A stretch of 64,000 nucleotides of DNA from Kordiimonas pumila (GTDB taxonomy: Bacteria > Pseudomonadota > Alphaproteobacteria > Sphingomonadales > Kordiimonadaceae), in contig NZ_CP061205.1 in assembly GCF_015240255.1 (NCBI RefSeq), positions 3,272,501 through 3,336,500 of the forward strand, given 5' to 3'. Shown here one piece after another: positions 1-9,663 of this stretch. The notes below the pieces were generated by a model. That model had not been told where the DNA came from, did not search any database, and saw only the letters and a list, made by a program, of their open reading frames with translations. Numbering within the stretch: the first letter of the stretch is position 1; every line of letters begins with the position of its first letter. Made by a program: the position numbers and the translations under genes.

Positions 1-44
1 TGACCAAACGCAAATATAAACACCGATAAATGCCTTAATAAAGC

Positions 45-1157
45 ATGGCTGGAAACGACAGACCGGAGCAGTTGATGCCCACAACAGACTTGATTGAAGA
101 CTTCCCACTAAGGGAAGCGCGTAGAATTGTAAAAGATCTGCAAGCCCCTAACCCTTTGGTTTACTGGGCCGATTTTCTTGCCTCTAATATAATTGGCTGG
201 TCTGCTGTTGCCATTGCTACCTTCAGTCCACTTCTGTCTGTACTACAGATTGTTGCCGTTGTTGTTGCGACCATAGCCCTGTACCGCGCGGTTATTTTCA
301 TCCACGAGCTGTCGCACCTAAAGCGTGATAGTTTCAAACTGTTTAGATTTGTCTGGAATGTGACATGTGGCATTCCTCTTATGGTCCCATCGTTTACCTA
401 TGCAGGCGTGCACATTGACCACCATAAGCCGCAAATATATGGCACTCATGAAGACGGCGAATATTTACCAATTGGCATTGAAAGCCCTTGGAAACTACCG
501 CTATACTTGATCATTTCGCTGGTACCACCCTTGGTTTTTGCCTTCCGTTTCATTGTGCTAACACCGCTTTCATACCTGCATCCCAAACTTCGGGCCCTTG
601 TATGGCGGCACGTGTCGTCGCTTACAGTTGACCTTGCTTACAAGCGGCCAGAGGCGACAAAGCAGAATGACCGCACGTGGCTATTGCAGGAATGGGGTGC
701 ATTTTTTTACGGCGTTGCTTTGCTTGCCGCTGTTTATTTTGGCTTGGTGCCCCTTGCCTTTCTGGGTGTTTGGTATGCTGTAACTGTTTTAATATTTATG
801 CTCAATGCGGTGCGCACACTGGTCGCCCATGCTTATAAAAACCCCGGAGACAACCGTATGAGCCGTGCACAAGAATTTTACGATTCCATTGATGTGCCAG
901 GTAATGCGCTCATTACGCCTATGTGGGCACCAGTGGGCTTACGCTTTCATGCAACGCACCATCTATTTCCGTCCATGCCCTACCATAACCTTGGTGCCGC
1001 ACGGCGGAAATTAATTGCTGAACTGGCTGATAATGAACCCTACCTGCGCTCGACCCGCAAAAACCTGCGCCATGCGCTGGTTCGCCTGTGGCGCGAAGCA
1101 AAAGCCGCACAGCAAGCAGAAAAACAAAAAACTACAGCAAAAGAGCAAACCGTCTAA
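45..1157 (+). CDS. Membrane fatty acid desaturase family protein
   Basis: This is a 370-residue integral membrane di-iron desaturase or hydroxylase that should act on lipid acyl chains in the inner membrane. Three histidine boxes are visible: HELSHL at residues 87-92, HIDHH at 123-127 and HATHH at 302-306, the last followed by LFPSMPYHNLG, typical of the fatty-acid desaturase superfamily. Hydrophobic stretches near 45-85, 150-180 and 220-260 fit a multi-helix protein. The N-terminal 40 residues and the Lys/Gln-rich C-terminus are cytosolic-looking. Its last four bases overlap the end of the convergent ABC exporter gene. The exact substrate (acyl lipid, sphingolipid-like or carotenoid) cannot be told from sequence alone. 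Confidence 0.85.
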   Translation: MAGNDRPEQLMPTTDLIEDFPLREARRIVKDLQAPNPLVYWADFLASNIIGWSAVAIATFSPLLSVLQIVAVVVATIALYRAVIFIHELSHLKRDSFKLFRFVWNVTCGIPLMVPSFTYAGVHIDHHKPQIYGTHEDGEYLPIGIESPWKLPLYLIISLVPPLVFAFRFIVLTPLSYLHPKLRALVWRHVSSLTVDLAYKRPEATKQNDRTWLLQEWGAFFYGVALLAAVYFGLVPLAFLGVWYAVTVLIFMLNAVRTLVAHAYKNPGDNRMSRAQEFYDSIDVPGNALITPMWAPVGLRFHATHHLFPSMPYHNLGAARRKLIAELADNEPYLRSTRKNLRHALVRLWREAKAAQQAEKQKTTAKEQTV

Positions 1158-3031
1158 AGCTTTACAAAAGCTTCTGCCTTTTCCTCTTCAGTTAACTCTT
1201 CCAGCTTTTCGGCGGCTTCCGTTGCCTGCTGCTGCCTATGCCACATTGCGTGGTAAGCCCCGCCTTTTTCCAGCAAAACATCATGGGTGCCGTGCTCAAT
1301 AATAGCACCTTTATCAAGTACTAAAATCTCGTTTGCGTTCACCACTGTTGACAGTCGGTGTGCAATCACGAGTGTTGTACGGCCTTTTGATATTTGTTCC
1401 AAAGCCTTTTGAATCCCGCGCTCTGTATGGCTATCAAGTGCGGATGTTGCTTCATCAAGCAAGAGAATTTCAGGGTTTTTCAAAATTGTTCGTGCAATTG
1501 CCACGCGCTGTTTTTCACCGCCAGAAAGCTTAAGCCCACGCTCCCCGACTTCCGTTTCATAACCTTCAGGCAGGCCCAGAATAAAATCATGAATTTGCGC
1601 CAAGCGCGCCGCTTCTTCAACTTCAGCATCTGTTGCATCAGGGCGACCATAGCGAATATTATAGCGGATATTATCGTTAAAAAGCACTGTATCTTGCGGC
1701 ACAACCCCCACATGTGACCTAATACTTTGCTGCGTAACAGCGGCTATATTTTGGCCATCTATCTCTACACTGCCCCCGGTTATATCGTAAAAGCGGAACA
1801 GGATACGCGAGATGGTTGATTTCCCAGCGCCGCTTGCACCGACAATAGCCGTGGTGGTGCCAGCTGGCACTTCAAAGCTAATCCCTTTCAGGATTTGCCG
1901 CGCCGGATTGTAATGAAAACTCACATCCTTGAAAGATACAGTTCCACCTTTGATTTTAAGCGGTTCGGCATTCAGCTCATCTTTCACATCCGGGTTGGTT
2001 TTAATAACATCAAACATTTTTTCCATGTCTGTAAGCGACTGTTTAATTTCGCGGTACACAAAACCCAGAAAATTTAAAGGCATGTAAATTTGGATAAGCA
2101 GGCTATTTACCAGCACAAATTCACCAATAGTAAAGCGGCCATCCACCACACCTTGTGCTGCCATATACAAAACAACTACAAGACCAAGTGAAATAATAAT
2201 ACCCTGCCCCACATTTAAAAGGGTAAGGGAAACCTGACTTTTAACCGAAGCAGATTCGTACCGTTCAAGCGCCTCATCATAGCGCCTGCTTTCGTGCTCT
2301 TCGTTTGTGAAATACTTAACCGTTTCAAAATTAAGTAAGCTATCAATTGCTTTGGTATTGGCTTTTGTATCCTGCGCGTTCATTTCGCGCCGAAATTTAA
2401 GCCGCCAATCCGTAACAGCAACTGTAAAGTATATATAACTCACCAAGGCAACAAACGTGATAAGCGCATAATAAAAACCAAAATTACGCCAAAAAATACC
2501 AGTGATCAGCACTATTTCCAGAAGTGTTGGCAAGATATTAAACAGCATGAAACGTAGTAAAAAATCTATGCCGCGAGTGCCGCGTTCAATAACCCGGCTT
2601 AGGCCACCGGTTTTGCGCTCCATATGGAACTTGAGGGAAAGCTGATGTAAGTGCCGAAAGGTACTCAGGGCAATCTGCCTCAAGGCATGCTGACCAACCT
2701 TCACAAAAACAGCGTCGCGCAGTTCGCCGAAAACCAACGTCATGACCCGGGCTATCCCATAGCCAATAATAAGCCCCGTTGGCACAGCAGCCACAATAAC
2801 CGCCATATCAGGCTTGGTGCCACTGGTTAAAATATCAACCGCATCTTTAAACAGGAATGGTACATAAACCCCAATCACTTTAGATAGAACCAACAATGCC
2901 ATAGCAAGCAATACACGAATGCGCAGGTCCCACCGGCCTTTCACCCACAAATACGGAGCTAAGCTTTTAACAGTTTGCCAGTGATTTTCTTTCTCATCTG
3001 TTTTTGAATCGGTATAACTTGGGGGAACCAT
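1154..3031 (-). CDS. Atm1-type ABC exporter (fused membrane and ATPase domains)
   Basis: This is a half-transporter of about 625 residues with an N-terminal six-helix exporter domain and a C-terminal ATPase. Walker A (GASGAGKST, about residues 400-408), the signature LSGGEKQR and Walker B ILLLDEATSALD are intact, as is the H-loop (IAHRLST). The phrases ERGTRGIDFLLRFMLFNILPT and NFETVKYFTNE are hallmarks of the Atm1/HMT1 group, which exports glutathione-linked sulfur or metal compounds from the cytoplasm. An upstream in-frame Met exists at 3082, but the Met at 3031 has AGGA eight bases before it and gives the usual length, so I chose it. The C-terminus ends in a Glu/Lys-rich tail. It stands alone as a monocistronic unit facing the desaturase. 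Confidence 0.88.
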   Translation of the reverse strand: MVPPSYTDSKTDEKENHWQTVKSLAPYLWVKGRWDLRIRVLLAMALLVLSKVIGVYVPFLFKDAVDILTSGTKPDMAVIVAAVPTGLIIGYGIARVMTLVFGELRDAVFVKVGQHALRQIALSTFRHLHQLSLKFHMERKTGGLSRVIERGTRGIDFLLRFMLFNILPTLLEIVLITGIFWRNFGFYYALITFVALVSYIYFTVAVTDWRLKFRREMNAQDTKANTKAIDSLLNFETVKYFTNEEHESRRYDEALERYESASVKSQVSLTLLNVGQGIIISLGLVVVLYMAAQGVVDGRFTIGEFVLVNSLLIQIYMPLNFLGFVYREIKQSLTDMEKMFDVIKTNPDVKDELNAEPLKIKGGTVSFKDVSFHYNPARQILKGISFEVPAGTTTAIVGASGAGKSTISRILFRFYDITGGSVEIDGQNIAAVTQQSIRSHVGVVPQDTVLFNDNIRYNIRYGRPDATDAEVEEAARLAQIHDFILGLPEGYETEVGERGLKLSGGEKQRVAIARTILKNPEILLLDEATSALDSHTERGIQKALEQISKGRTTLVIAHRLSTVVNANEILVLDKGAIIEHGTHDVLLEKGGAYHAMWHRQQQATEAAEKLEELTEEEKAEAFVKL

Positions 3032-3130
3032 AAATTTTCCTGCTGATGTAGCATAAGTGCATACTGCTAACCTAAACTGCAAAACCTCAATGCAACAGTT
3101 AAAAAAACTGAATACTCAGCTTACAAGATA

Positions 3131-3715
3131 TTATGCCAAACTGTGTGAAACTTTTTGTTTAAGCACCGGCAAAACTTCGTCTGTAAACCAAGGGTTTTTT
3201 GCGAGCCAAATATTATTTCTGGGGCTTGGGTGTGGCAGTGGCATTATATTTTTGCTGCCATAGCACCGCCAGTTACGTACTGTTTCTGTTAGGCTTGCTT
3301 TCGATCTTTCGCCTAAATGCCATGCCAGAGCATATTGACCAATAACAAGGGTAAGGCCTATATCAGGCATATTGTTTAGCATTTTTTGCCGCCACTTAGG
3401 CGCACACTCCTGCCTTGGTGGCAGATCCCCCGACTTACCTGTACCCGGAAAACAAAAGCCCATCGGCAGGATCGCTACTTTTTCAGGGTTATAAAAATCA
3501 TCAAGGCCAATACCCATCCAGCTGCGCAAACGTTCGCCGCTTGCATCATCAAAAGGGATGCCTGTTTCATGCACCTTACGACCGGGGGCTTGCCCTGCGA
3601 TCAATATTTTTGATGCTGGGCTAGACTGAAAAACCGGGCGAGGCGTATGGGGTAAGTGCTCGCTGCACAAAGTGCACGCCTGTATCTCGTGGCTTAGTGC
3701 AGCGAATTTTTGCAT
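3131..3715 (-). CDS. Uracil-DNA glycosylase family protein
   Basis: This 194-residue protein resembles the family 4/5-like uracil-DNA glycosylases. Motif 1 appears as GQAPGRKVHETG (from residue 41) and motif 2 as LPHPSPRNN (160-168). Two Cys at positions 14 and 17 (ACTLC) could be two of the iron-sulfur ligands of these families, but the other two of a full cluster are not obvious. It would remove uracil from DNA in the cytoplasm. The gene begins 16 bases after the stop of the aminotransferase gene on the same strand, so the two are probably co-transcribed, although no functional link is apparent. This shorter, divergent group is often annotated only as uracil-DNA glycosylase family, so activity is inferred. 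Confidence 0.8.
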   Translation of the reverse strand: MQKFAALSHEIQACTLCSEHLPHTPRPVFQSSPASKILIAGQAPGRKVHETGIPFDDASGERLRSWMGIGLDDFYNPEKVAILPMGFCFPGTGKSGDLPPRQECAPKWRQKMLNNMPDIGLTLVIGQYALAWHLGERSKASLTETVRNWRCYGSKNIMPLPHPSPRNNIWLAKNPWFTDEVLPVLKQKVSHSLA

Positions 3716-3731
3716 GACGACAATACCTTAC

Positions 3732-4907
3732 TTAAGCATCCAGCACCTGATGAGCCGCTTTCAGGGCGCCAGTAACATCTGTTTTATACTGGTGGCGGTT
3801 AAGCGCATCGGCAAGCGCTGTGATACACAGCTCCACATTCTCGCGCCGTGCACTGGCTCCCATAAGGCCAATACGCCATACATTGCCCGCCATTGGGCCA
3901 AGACCTGCGCCAATTTCAAGGCTGTGCGCCTTAAGTAAATGCGCGCGGACAGAGGCCTCATCAACACCTTCTGGCACCACAACAGCGTTTAGTTGTGGTA
4001 GGCGGCAGCTTTTATCAACCAGAAATTTCAGACCCATACTTTCAAGGCCTGCAACAAGTGCTTCATGCATATGCTTGTGGCGAGCGATTGCACTACCCAG
4101 CCCTTCTTCAAACAAGATAACAAGGGATTCGTGTAGCCCGTAAAGCGCATTCACCGGTGCCGTGTGGTGGTAGCTGCGCCCTCCTTCACCGTTCCAATAA
4201 TTCATAACAAGGCTAAGATCCAGAAACCAGCTGCGTACAGGTGTTTTGCGGGCTTTTATTTTATCTAGTGCTTTTTCTGACAAGCTTACTGGCGACAAGC
4301 CCGGCGTACAGGAAAGGCATTTTTGTGACCCAGAATAAACCGCATCAACGCCCCATTCATCAATAAGCACAGGCACACCACCAAGGCTGGTAACAGCATC
4401 CATAATGGTCAGGCAGTTATGCTTCTGTGCAAGTGCGCAAATAGCAGCAGCATCTGCCAAAGCGCCGGTCGACGTTTCTGCATGTACAAATGCTACGATT
4501 TTTGCCTCAGGGTTGGCATTAAGTACAGTCTCGATGACAGCCACATCTGGCGCTTTACCCCATTCAACATCCACCAGCACAGCGATGCCGCCCGCCCTAA
4601 CAACATTTTCGCGCATGCGGTCACCGAAAACACCATTGCGCACAACAATAACTGTGTCGCCTTCTTCAACCAAATTAAGAAAGCATGTTTCCATACCAGC
4701 GGAACCAGGGGCAGACACAGGGAAAGTAAGCCGATTCTTCGTTTGAAACAGGTCTTTGAGGCCTTCTTTTACTTCTTCCATCATCCGCTGAAAATCAGGG
4801 TCTAAATGGCCCAGTGTTGGACGCGCCATGGCCCCCAAAACGCGGGCAGACACATCGGACGGGCCGGGGCCCATAAGAGTTCTTTTTTCAGGGATAAATG
4901 ATTTCAC
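3732..4907 (-). CDS. Alanine/serine-glyoxylate aminotransferase (class V PLP enzyme)
   Basis: This is a class V aminotransferase that moves an amino group from alanine or serine to glyoxylate. The N-terminal phrase [12 protein letters not shown] is characteristic of the AGXT/SgaA group. The PLP lysine lies in [14 protein letters not shown] (Lys196 from the chosen start) and the cofactor-contacting Asp in [10 protein letters not shown] place the start at a GTG at 4907 because AGGAG stands seven bases upstream, giving 391 residues, the family length. The ATG at 4991 would add 28 residues unlike the family. It probably heads a two-gene unit with the uracil-DNA glycosylase. Whether serine, alanine or ureidoglycine-type donors are used cannot be decided here. 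Confidence 0.88.
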   Translation of the reverse strand: MKSFIPEKRTLMGPGPSDVSARVLGAMARPTLGHLDPDFQRMMEEVKEGLKDLFQTKNRLTFPVSAPGSAGMETCFLNLVEEGDTVIVVRNGVFGDRMRENVVRAGGIAVLVDVEWGKAPDVAVIETVLNANPEAKIVAFVHAETSTGALADAAAICALAQKHNCLTIMDAVTSLGGVPVLIDEWGVDAVYSGSQKCLSCTPGLSPVSLSEKALDKIKARKTPVRSWFLDLSLVMNYWNGEGGRSYHHTAPVNALYGLHESLVILFEEGLGSAIARHKHMHEALVAGLESMGLKFLVDKSCRLPQLNAVVVPEGVDEASVRAHLLKAHSLEIGAGLGPMAGNVWRIGLMGASARRENVELCITALADALNRHQYKTDVTGALKAAHQVLDA

Positions 4908-5107
4908 GGCAAGGCTCCTACATTTTTTATGAATAGTTTGTAGCTGATATAGCCGGGTACTGCTTTTTGTAAACCCTTTTGGCAAAATCATATACGCAGG
5001 CTAAAGTGGTATGGGTGCTGTGCGGCTGCTGTTTTTTACTGTCTGGTAAAAGACCATTTTGTTCGTCTTAACCATTAGGTATTGTCTACTTAGGAATTGC
5101 TGCTGTC

Positions 5108-6208
5108 ATGAATAAAACTTTATTTTCAATCCACAAATGGTCAGGTATTTGCCTTTTCATCCTGTTTTTCCTGCAAGGCGCAACAGGCTTTATAATGACG
5201 AACAAAGATACACTGACACCTTGGTCGTTTGGGACAGCTATTCATAACACTGACAATAGCCCTATAAGTCTAGACACAACGCTTGAGGCTGTGAAAGCGC
5301 TGTATCCCGATTATAGTTTAGAACGCATTATTTACCCCTTGGCACAAGATGTACCGCTAATTGTAAGAATGACACCAAACGATGGTTTTTGGCTTGCTAT
5401 TGTGTATTTAGACAGGGAAACAGGCAGGCCAATTTCCCACGGCATGGTCTGGCAGTATCCTGCACAGTTCTCTGAACGTATTCATGTTTCCTTACTGGCC
5501 GGCACCACAGGACATTTTATTCTTTTAGTGGAAGGAATACTTCTAACCTTTATGGCTGTTAGCGGGCTTATTCTCTGGTGGCCAAAGAAAAACCGCTTTG
5601 CCCGTGCCCTTAGAATAACTTTTGATAAAGGCATAAAACGCACAGTACGGGATATTCATGTTGTTCCTGCAGTTGTTACAGCCCCGTTCATGATCATTCT
5701 GGCTGTTGCAGGGTCCCTTATTATCGCAGAGCCACTTGTTGCTCCTATCGTCAACATCTTTGCCCCTGTTGGCCCCCCTTTGAACATTGAATTTGAAGAA
5801 ATCGAGCGCCCAGAAACCCTAACGCCTTGGCAAACCAGTAAAGATATGATCGCTGACCACTTTGACGACGGTACTATCACACAGCTACGGTTTATGGGCG
5901 ATCGCATGCTCGGCGCCGTGCTGCATGCCAGCAAGCCCTTAAACCCAAGGGCACACCATATAGCAGGTGTTGACCGCTACAGTGGTACATTAATGGAACT
6001 GGAAAATGCCAGCGAAGAACTCGCCGGTGACCTGTTTATGGGCTGGTTCCTGCCCGTACATTCAGGCCAGATATACGGCCCCTTCCGGGTATTAATTCTC
6101 AGTATTCTTGGAATACTTCTTTGTGGCCTCGCCGTTACAGGTATTGTTATGTGGCTACAACGCAGGCCTAAAAAGCGCGCCCGTAAAATAGTAGCAGAAA
6201 ATACTTAA
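5108..6208 (+). CDS. PepSY-associated membrane protein
   Basis: This 366-residue protein begins with a PepSY-TM helix (HKWSGICLFILFFLQGATGF, residues 9-28) and has further membrane spans near 135-160, 190-215 and 325-350, with two periplasmic loops. This architecture belongs to the PepSY_TM family. Members are commonly encoded next to TonB-dependent receptors and are thought to help with siderophore or other ligand handling at the inner membrane. It is followed after 14 bases by the ABC binding protein, so it likely heads that operon (5108-9604). A reductase role as proposed for some siderophore systems is possible, but no cofactor motif is evident. Confidence 0.75.
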   Translation: MNKTLFSIHKWSGICLFILFFLQGATGFIMTNKDTLTPWSFGTAIHNTDNSPISLDTTLEAVKALYPDYSLERIIYPLAQDVPLIVRMTPNDGFWLAIVYLDRETGRPISHGMVWQYPAQFSERIHVSLLAGTTGHFILLVEGILLTFMAVSGLILWWPKKNRFARALRITFDKGIKRTVRDIHVVPAVVTAPFMIILAVAGSLIIAEPLVAPIVNIFAPVGPPLNIEFEEIERPETLTPWQTSKDMIADHFDDGTITQLRFMGDRMLGAVLHASKPLNPRAHHIAGVDRYSGTLMELENASEELAGDLFMGWFLPVHSGQIYGPFRVLILSILGILLCGLAVTGIVMWLQRRPKKRARKIVAENT

Positions 6209-6222
6209 AGGGATATGCAGGC

Positions 6223-7845
6223 GTGCGCTGTTTAAAAACACAAACCAGATTATTACGCTTCCTGACCGTAAGTGCTGTATTGTTATCGGTTACCTGTAAC
6301 CCGAGCCACGCCTCAGATCCTGTTTACGGCGGCGATATAAAGGTTGCCATTAACTCAGATATTCGTAGCACAAACCCTGGTGTTAAACGCGACGGTAATA
6401 CAGATACTGTTCTCTATCATGTGGCAGAAGGTCTTGTCGCTTTTAATGAGAGCTTGCAGCCCGCCCCTATGCTGGCTGAAACAGTAACCGAAAGCGAAGA
6501 CGGCAAACGCTATGACTTTACCCTAAGAAAAGGTGTAAAGTTTCATAACGGGTCAGAAATGACCAGCGCCGACGTTTTATGGTCATGGGAAAGGCTGCTG
6601 GCACCAGAAACAGGTTTTAGGTGTCTTAGTGACTTTAACGGCAACGCGCCCAATGGCTTAAAAATTGAAAAAATTGTTGCGAATGGCCCATACAGTGTCA
6701 GTTTTTACCTGAACAAGGCCAGTTCTCTGTTTCTAAACCGCATGTCCAGTTTTCAGTGCCTTGCTGCGATCTTGCACCCTGACAGTGTTGATGAAAACGG
6801 CGCTTGGGTTGCACCTATTGGCACAGGCCCCTACACGCTGGAAAAATGGGTGCGCGGCCAATATGTGTCCCTTTCCCGGTTTTCAGACTATAGCAGCAGA
6901 ACCGACCCTGAGAGCGGCTTAACTGGCGAGAAGAAATCTTACTTTGACCGCATTATTTTTCAGATCGTACCCGACCGAATTGCGGGCAAGTCGTCCGTAT
7001 ATGCTGGCAATATAGATTTGGTGTATGCCCTGCCTCTTAGCGCAGCAAAAGAAGTTGAACGACGAGCAGAGCATCAGAAAGATGTAAAAGTATATCATCA
7101 GAATACGTTCGATTGGACTAACCTTCTTATCCAGACACAAGATCCGCTTTTATCTGATGTGCGAATGCGGCGGGCTTTAGCCCATGCTATTTCGCAGGAT
7201 ATGCTCAGCACCTTTACAAGCTTTGGCTATGCACCGCCAAATAGCTCCGCAGTACAAAGCCTGTCACCCTACCGTGCCTTGATGCCTGATGTCTGGCCAG
7301 AGTATAACCCCGAGAAAGCAAGGGCACTGGCCGCTGAAGCAGGCTATAAGGGCGAGGTATTAACCATTCAGGCAAACCGTAAGTACAGCTATATGTTCGA
7401 TAATGCTGTCGCCATACAAGCCATGTTAAATGCCGCAGGCTTTAATGTTAAAATTGATGTGTTTGACTGGGCAACCCAACTTACAAATTTTTTCAAGGGC
7501 GATTTCCAGCTTTCTTCGTTTGGTTATTCTGCCCGCAGCCACCCCGCTTTGGTATATGATAACATTATAGGGCACAAAGACCAGCGCCCCAGTGCGCAGT
7601 GGGACAACCCGGAAGCCTTTACCTTGTTAGAAAAGCTAGAAAGTGCCAAAGAGGGGCCTGAAATGCTGGATGTTCTTACTCGCCTGCATGTGCTTATGGC
7701 TGAACAGGTGCCGGTTATAGGCCTTTATAACGACCACGTTGTTGACCTTTCCGCCGCAGATATAGAGGGTTATAAACCTTGGCCCTTTGGCAGGCCTCGC
7801 CTTTGGGGTGTATGGCGCAGTAAAGAAGGAGAGGCACAAAAATGA
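6223..7845 (+). CDS. ABC transporter substrate-binding protein, family 5 (peptide/opine/nickel type)
   Basis: This is a 540-residue periplasmic binding protein of the DppA/OppA superfamily. The N-terminus is a signal peptide ending near SHAS-DPVYGG. The body has the family phrases YDFTLRKGVKFHNGSEMTSADVLWSWERLL and VRMRRALAHAISQD. It starts with GTG at 6223. It is translationally close to the first permease, with a four-base overlap (ATGA-type junction at 7842). It would capture an oligopeptide-like or other modified ligand and deliver it to the permease pair. The ligand cannot be named from sequence: this family also binds opines, glutathione, nickel chelates and sugar-peptide conjugates. 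Confidence 0.88.
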   Translation: MRCLKTQTRLLRFLTVSAVLLSVTCNPSHASDPVYGGDIKVAINSDIRSTNPGVKRDGNTDTVLYHVAEGLVAFNESLQPAPMLAETVTESEDGKRYDFTLRKGVKFHNGSEMTSADVLWSWERLLAPETGFRCLSDFNGNAPNGLKIEKIVANGPYSVSFYLNKASSLFLNRMSSFQCLAAILHPDSVDENGAWVAPIGTGPYTLEKWVRGQYVSLSRFSDYSSRTDPESGLTGEKKSYFDRIIFQIVPDRIAGKSSVYAGNIDLVYALPLSAAKEVERRAEHQKDVKVYHQNTFDWTNLLIQTQDPLLSDVRMRRALAHAISQDMLSTFTSFGYAPPNSSAVQSLSPYRALMPDVWPEYNPEKARALAAEAGYKGEVLTIQANRKYSYMFDNAVAIQAMLNAAGFNVKIDVFDWATQLTNFFKGDFQLSSFGYSARSHPALVYDNIIGHKDQRPSAQWDNPEAFTLLEKLESAKEGPEMLDVLTRLHVLMAEQVPVIGLYNDHVVDLSAADIEGYKPWPFGRPRLWGVWRSKEGEAQK

Positions 7846-8783
7846 TGTATGCCTTAAAACGCCTGATCGCGAGCTTGCCGACCTTATTAATCCTGTCAGT
7901 TTTTGTATTTGCCCTTATCCGCATGGTGCCCGGCGACCCGGCAGCGGTGCTAGTGGGTGACATAGAGAACAGCGCCGAACTGGAGCGTGTCCGCGAAGAA
8001 ATGGGCCTTAATAAGCCGCTGCCGGTTCAGTATCTGATATGGCTTGAAAATGTTGCTGCTGGCAACCTTGGTACATCCTTTATGACCGACCAGCCCGTTA
8101 CCGATGCCATTATAAAACATTTTGCGATTACCGCGCAGATTGTCAGTATTGCATTTCTTATTGCAGGATGCATTTCCATTCCAGCCGGTGTTTATGCGGC
8201 TCGCTATCAGAATACCCAAGTTGACACCATCATTACAGGCGCTGCCACTTTTTTCCTATCTGTGCCCAGCTTCTGGGTAGGTATGATACTAATTCTTATC
8301 TTTGCAGCGACCCTTGGCTGGATGCCCGCACTGGGTTTTGTACCCTTTACCAATAACCCGCTTGAATGGGCACGCCATATTAGCTTGCCTGTACTTGCTC
8401 TTGTATTTGTGGAAACCGCTATCCTCACAAGGCTAATGCGCGCAAGCACTCTTGAAGTATTATCACAGGATTATATCTCCTATGCCCGCGCGAAAGGCTT
8501 GCCTGAAAAAACAATCATCATTCGACATGCGCTCAAGAATGCCTTGTCCCCTACCATTACCATGCTGGGGCTTATTTTTGGTTCGCTCCTGAGTGGTACA
8601 GCCGTAATTGAAACCATCTTTGGCCTACCCGGCTTAGGCCGGCTACTGGTCGATGCCATTTATGCCCGCGATTATCCGGTTATTCAGGGCACGCTATTAT
8701 TTATTGTACTGATTTACATGGCTGTTAACCTGATTGTCGACCTTATCTACCCGCTTCTTGACCCACGAGTAAAAATGCAATGA
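7842..8783 (+). CDS. ABC transporter permease, DppB-like
   Basis: This is the first inner-membrane permease of the importer, 313 residues with six predicted helices. The N-terminus (LKRLIASLPTLLILSVFVFALIRMVPGDPA) is typical of DppB/OppB. The EAA loop that docks the ATPase is seen as YISYARAKGLPEKTIIIRHALKNAL. It overlaps the binding protein before it and the second permease after it by four bases each, so the three are translationally coupled. No ATPase follows here; the nearest is the double ATPase at 19150-20802 on the same strand. Confidence 0.92.
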   Translation: MMYALKRLIASLPTLLILSVFVFALIRMVPGDPAAVLVGDIENSAELERVREEMGLNKPLPVQYLIWLENVAAGNLGTSFMTDQPVTDAIIKHFAITAQIVSIAFLIAGCISIPAGVYAARYQNTQVDTIITGAATFFLSVPSFWVGMILILIFAATLGWMPALGFVPFTNNPLEWARHISLPVLALVFVETAILTRLMRASTLEVLSQDYISYARAKGLPEKTIIIRHALKNALSPTITMLGLIFGSLLSGTAVIETIFGLPGLGRLLVDAIYARDYPVIQGTLLFIVLIYMAVNLIVDLIYPLLDPRVKMQ

Positions 8784-9604
8784 GCCTGATATCCACCATA
8801 AAAAGCCAAAAAAAATACCGCTTTAGCGCTATTGGCCTGATCTGCATTATTAGCCTTTCAATAGTGGGCGTATTAATAACACCTTATGACCCGCTAACCC
8901 TAAATGTAGACGCCCGCTTGCTAGCGCCCTCTGCGACACACCCATTTGGGACAGACCATTTTGGCCGTGACCTGTTAAGTCGTATGATGGTAGGTATTGC
9001 TGTTAGCCTTAAAGTAAGCTTTTTCACTGTCCTGTTCGCAACCATAGTAGGTGCCCTACTCGGCGCTGTTGCAGGCTATTTTCGCGGCATACCCGACAGG
9101 CTGATTTCAGGCATAACAGATGCCTTTCTCGCCATGCCTGGCATCCTGCTGGCTCTTGCCCTCATTTCCGTGTTCGGCGCCAGCACAACTGGCCTCGTGG
9201 TTGCGCTTGGTATTGCCTACACACCCAATGTAACCCGCGTTATCAGGGGGGCTGTGTTATCCCTTAGGGAAAGCGAATTTGTTGAGGCCGCACGCCTGAT
9301 GGGCCGTAGCCATCTAAAAATTATTCTGCTGCATATTCTGCCTAACACCATCGGCGCTATTACCGTGCTGACAAGCAGCTTTTTTGCTCAGGCCCTGCTA
9401 TCTGAGAGCGCGCTTAGTTTCTTGGGCCTTGGTGTGCCGCCACCGTATCCAAGCCTTGGCGGTATTCTAGCTGAAAGCCGCCGGTTTATGGACATGGCAC
9501 CATGGCTCGCTGTGTTTCCCGGTGTGCTGATTGTGTGCACATTACTGTGCATAAACTGGCTGGGTGATGCTTTCAGAGACCATTTCGACCCACGTCAAAA
9601 CTAA
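8780..9604 (+). CDS. ABC transporter permease, DppC-like
   Basis: This is the second permease, 274 residues. The conserved N-terminal segment HPFGTDHFGRDLLSRMMVG and the EAA loop FVEAARLMGRSHLKIILLHILPN identify it as DppC/OppC. It would form the heterodimeric channel with the preceding DppB-like protein. The gene ends the operon and is followed within 15 bases by a strong hairpin terminator. No regulator is encoded within the operon. Confidence 0.92.
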   Translation: MSLISTIKSQKKYRFSAIGLICIISLSIVGVLITPYDPLTLNVDARLLAPSATHPFGTDHFGRDLLSRMMVGIAVSLKVSFFTVLFATIVGALLGAVAGYFRGIPDRLISGITDAFLAMPGILLALALISVFGASTTGLVVALGIAYTPNVTRVIRGAVLSLRESEFVEAARLMGRSHLKIILLHILPNTIGAITVLTSSFFAQALLSESALSFLGLGVPPPYPSLGGILAESRRFMDMAPWLAVFPGVLIVCTLLCINWLGDAFRDHFDPRQN

Positions 9605-9615
9605 GCCCATAAAAA

Positions 9616-9643
9616 AGCCCGGCCAAACAAGGACCGGGCTTTT
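9616..9643. terminator. Bidirectional rho-independent terminator
   Basis: The stem AGCCCGG / CCGGGCT (9616-9622 and 9634-9640) is flanked by A-rich sequence on the left and T residues on the right. It lies between the convergent permease and esterase genes and can serve both. Confidence 0.8.
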
Positions 9644-9663
9644 ACAGTTTCCGTCAGAATATA

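Noticed and set aside
1015-1302. Open frame bridging the desaturase and ABC genes
   Set aside because: It overlaps both confirmed genes in another frame, and its product is low-complexity.
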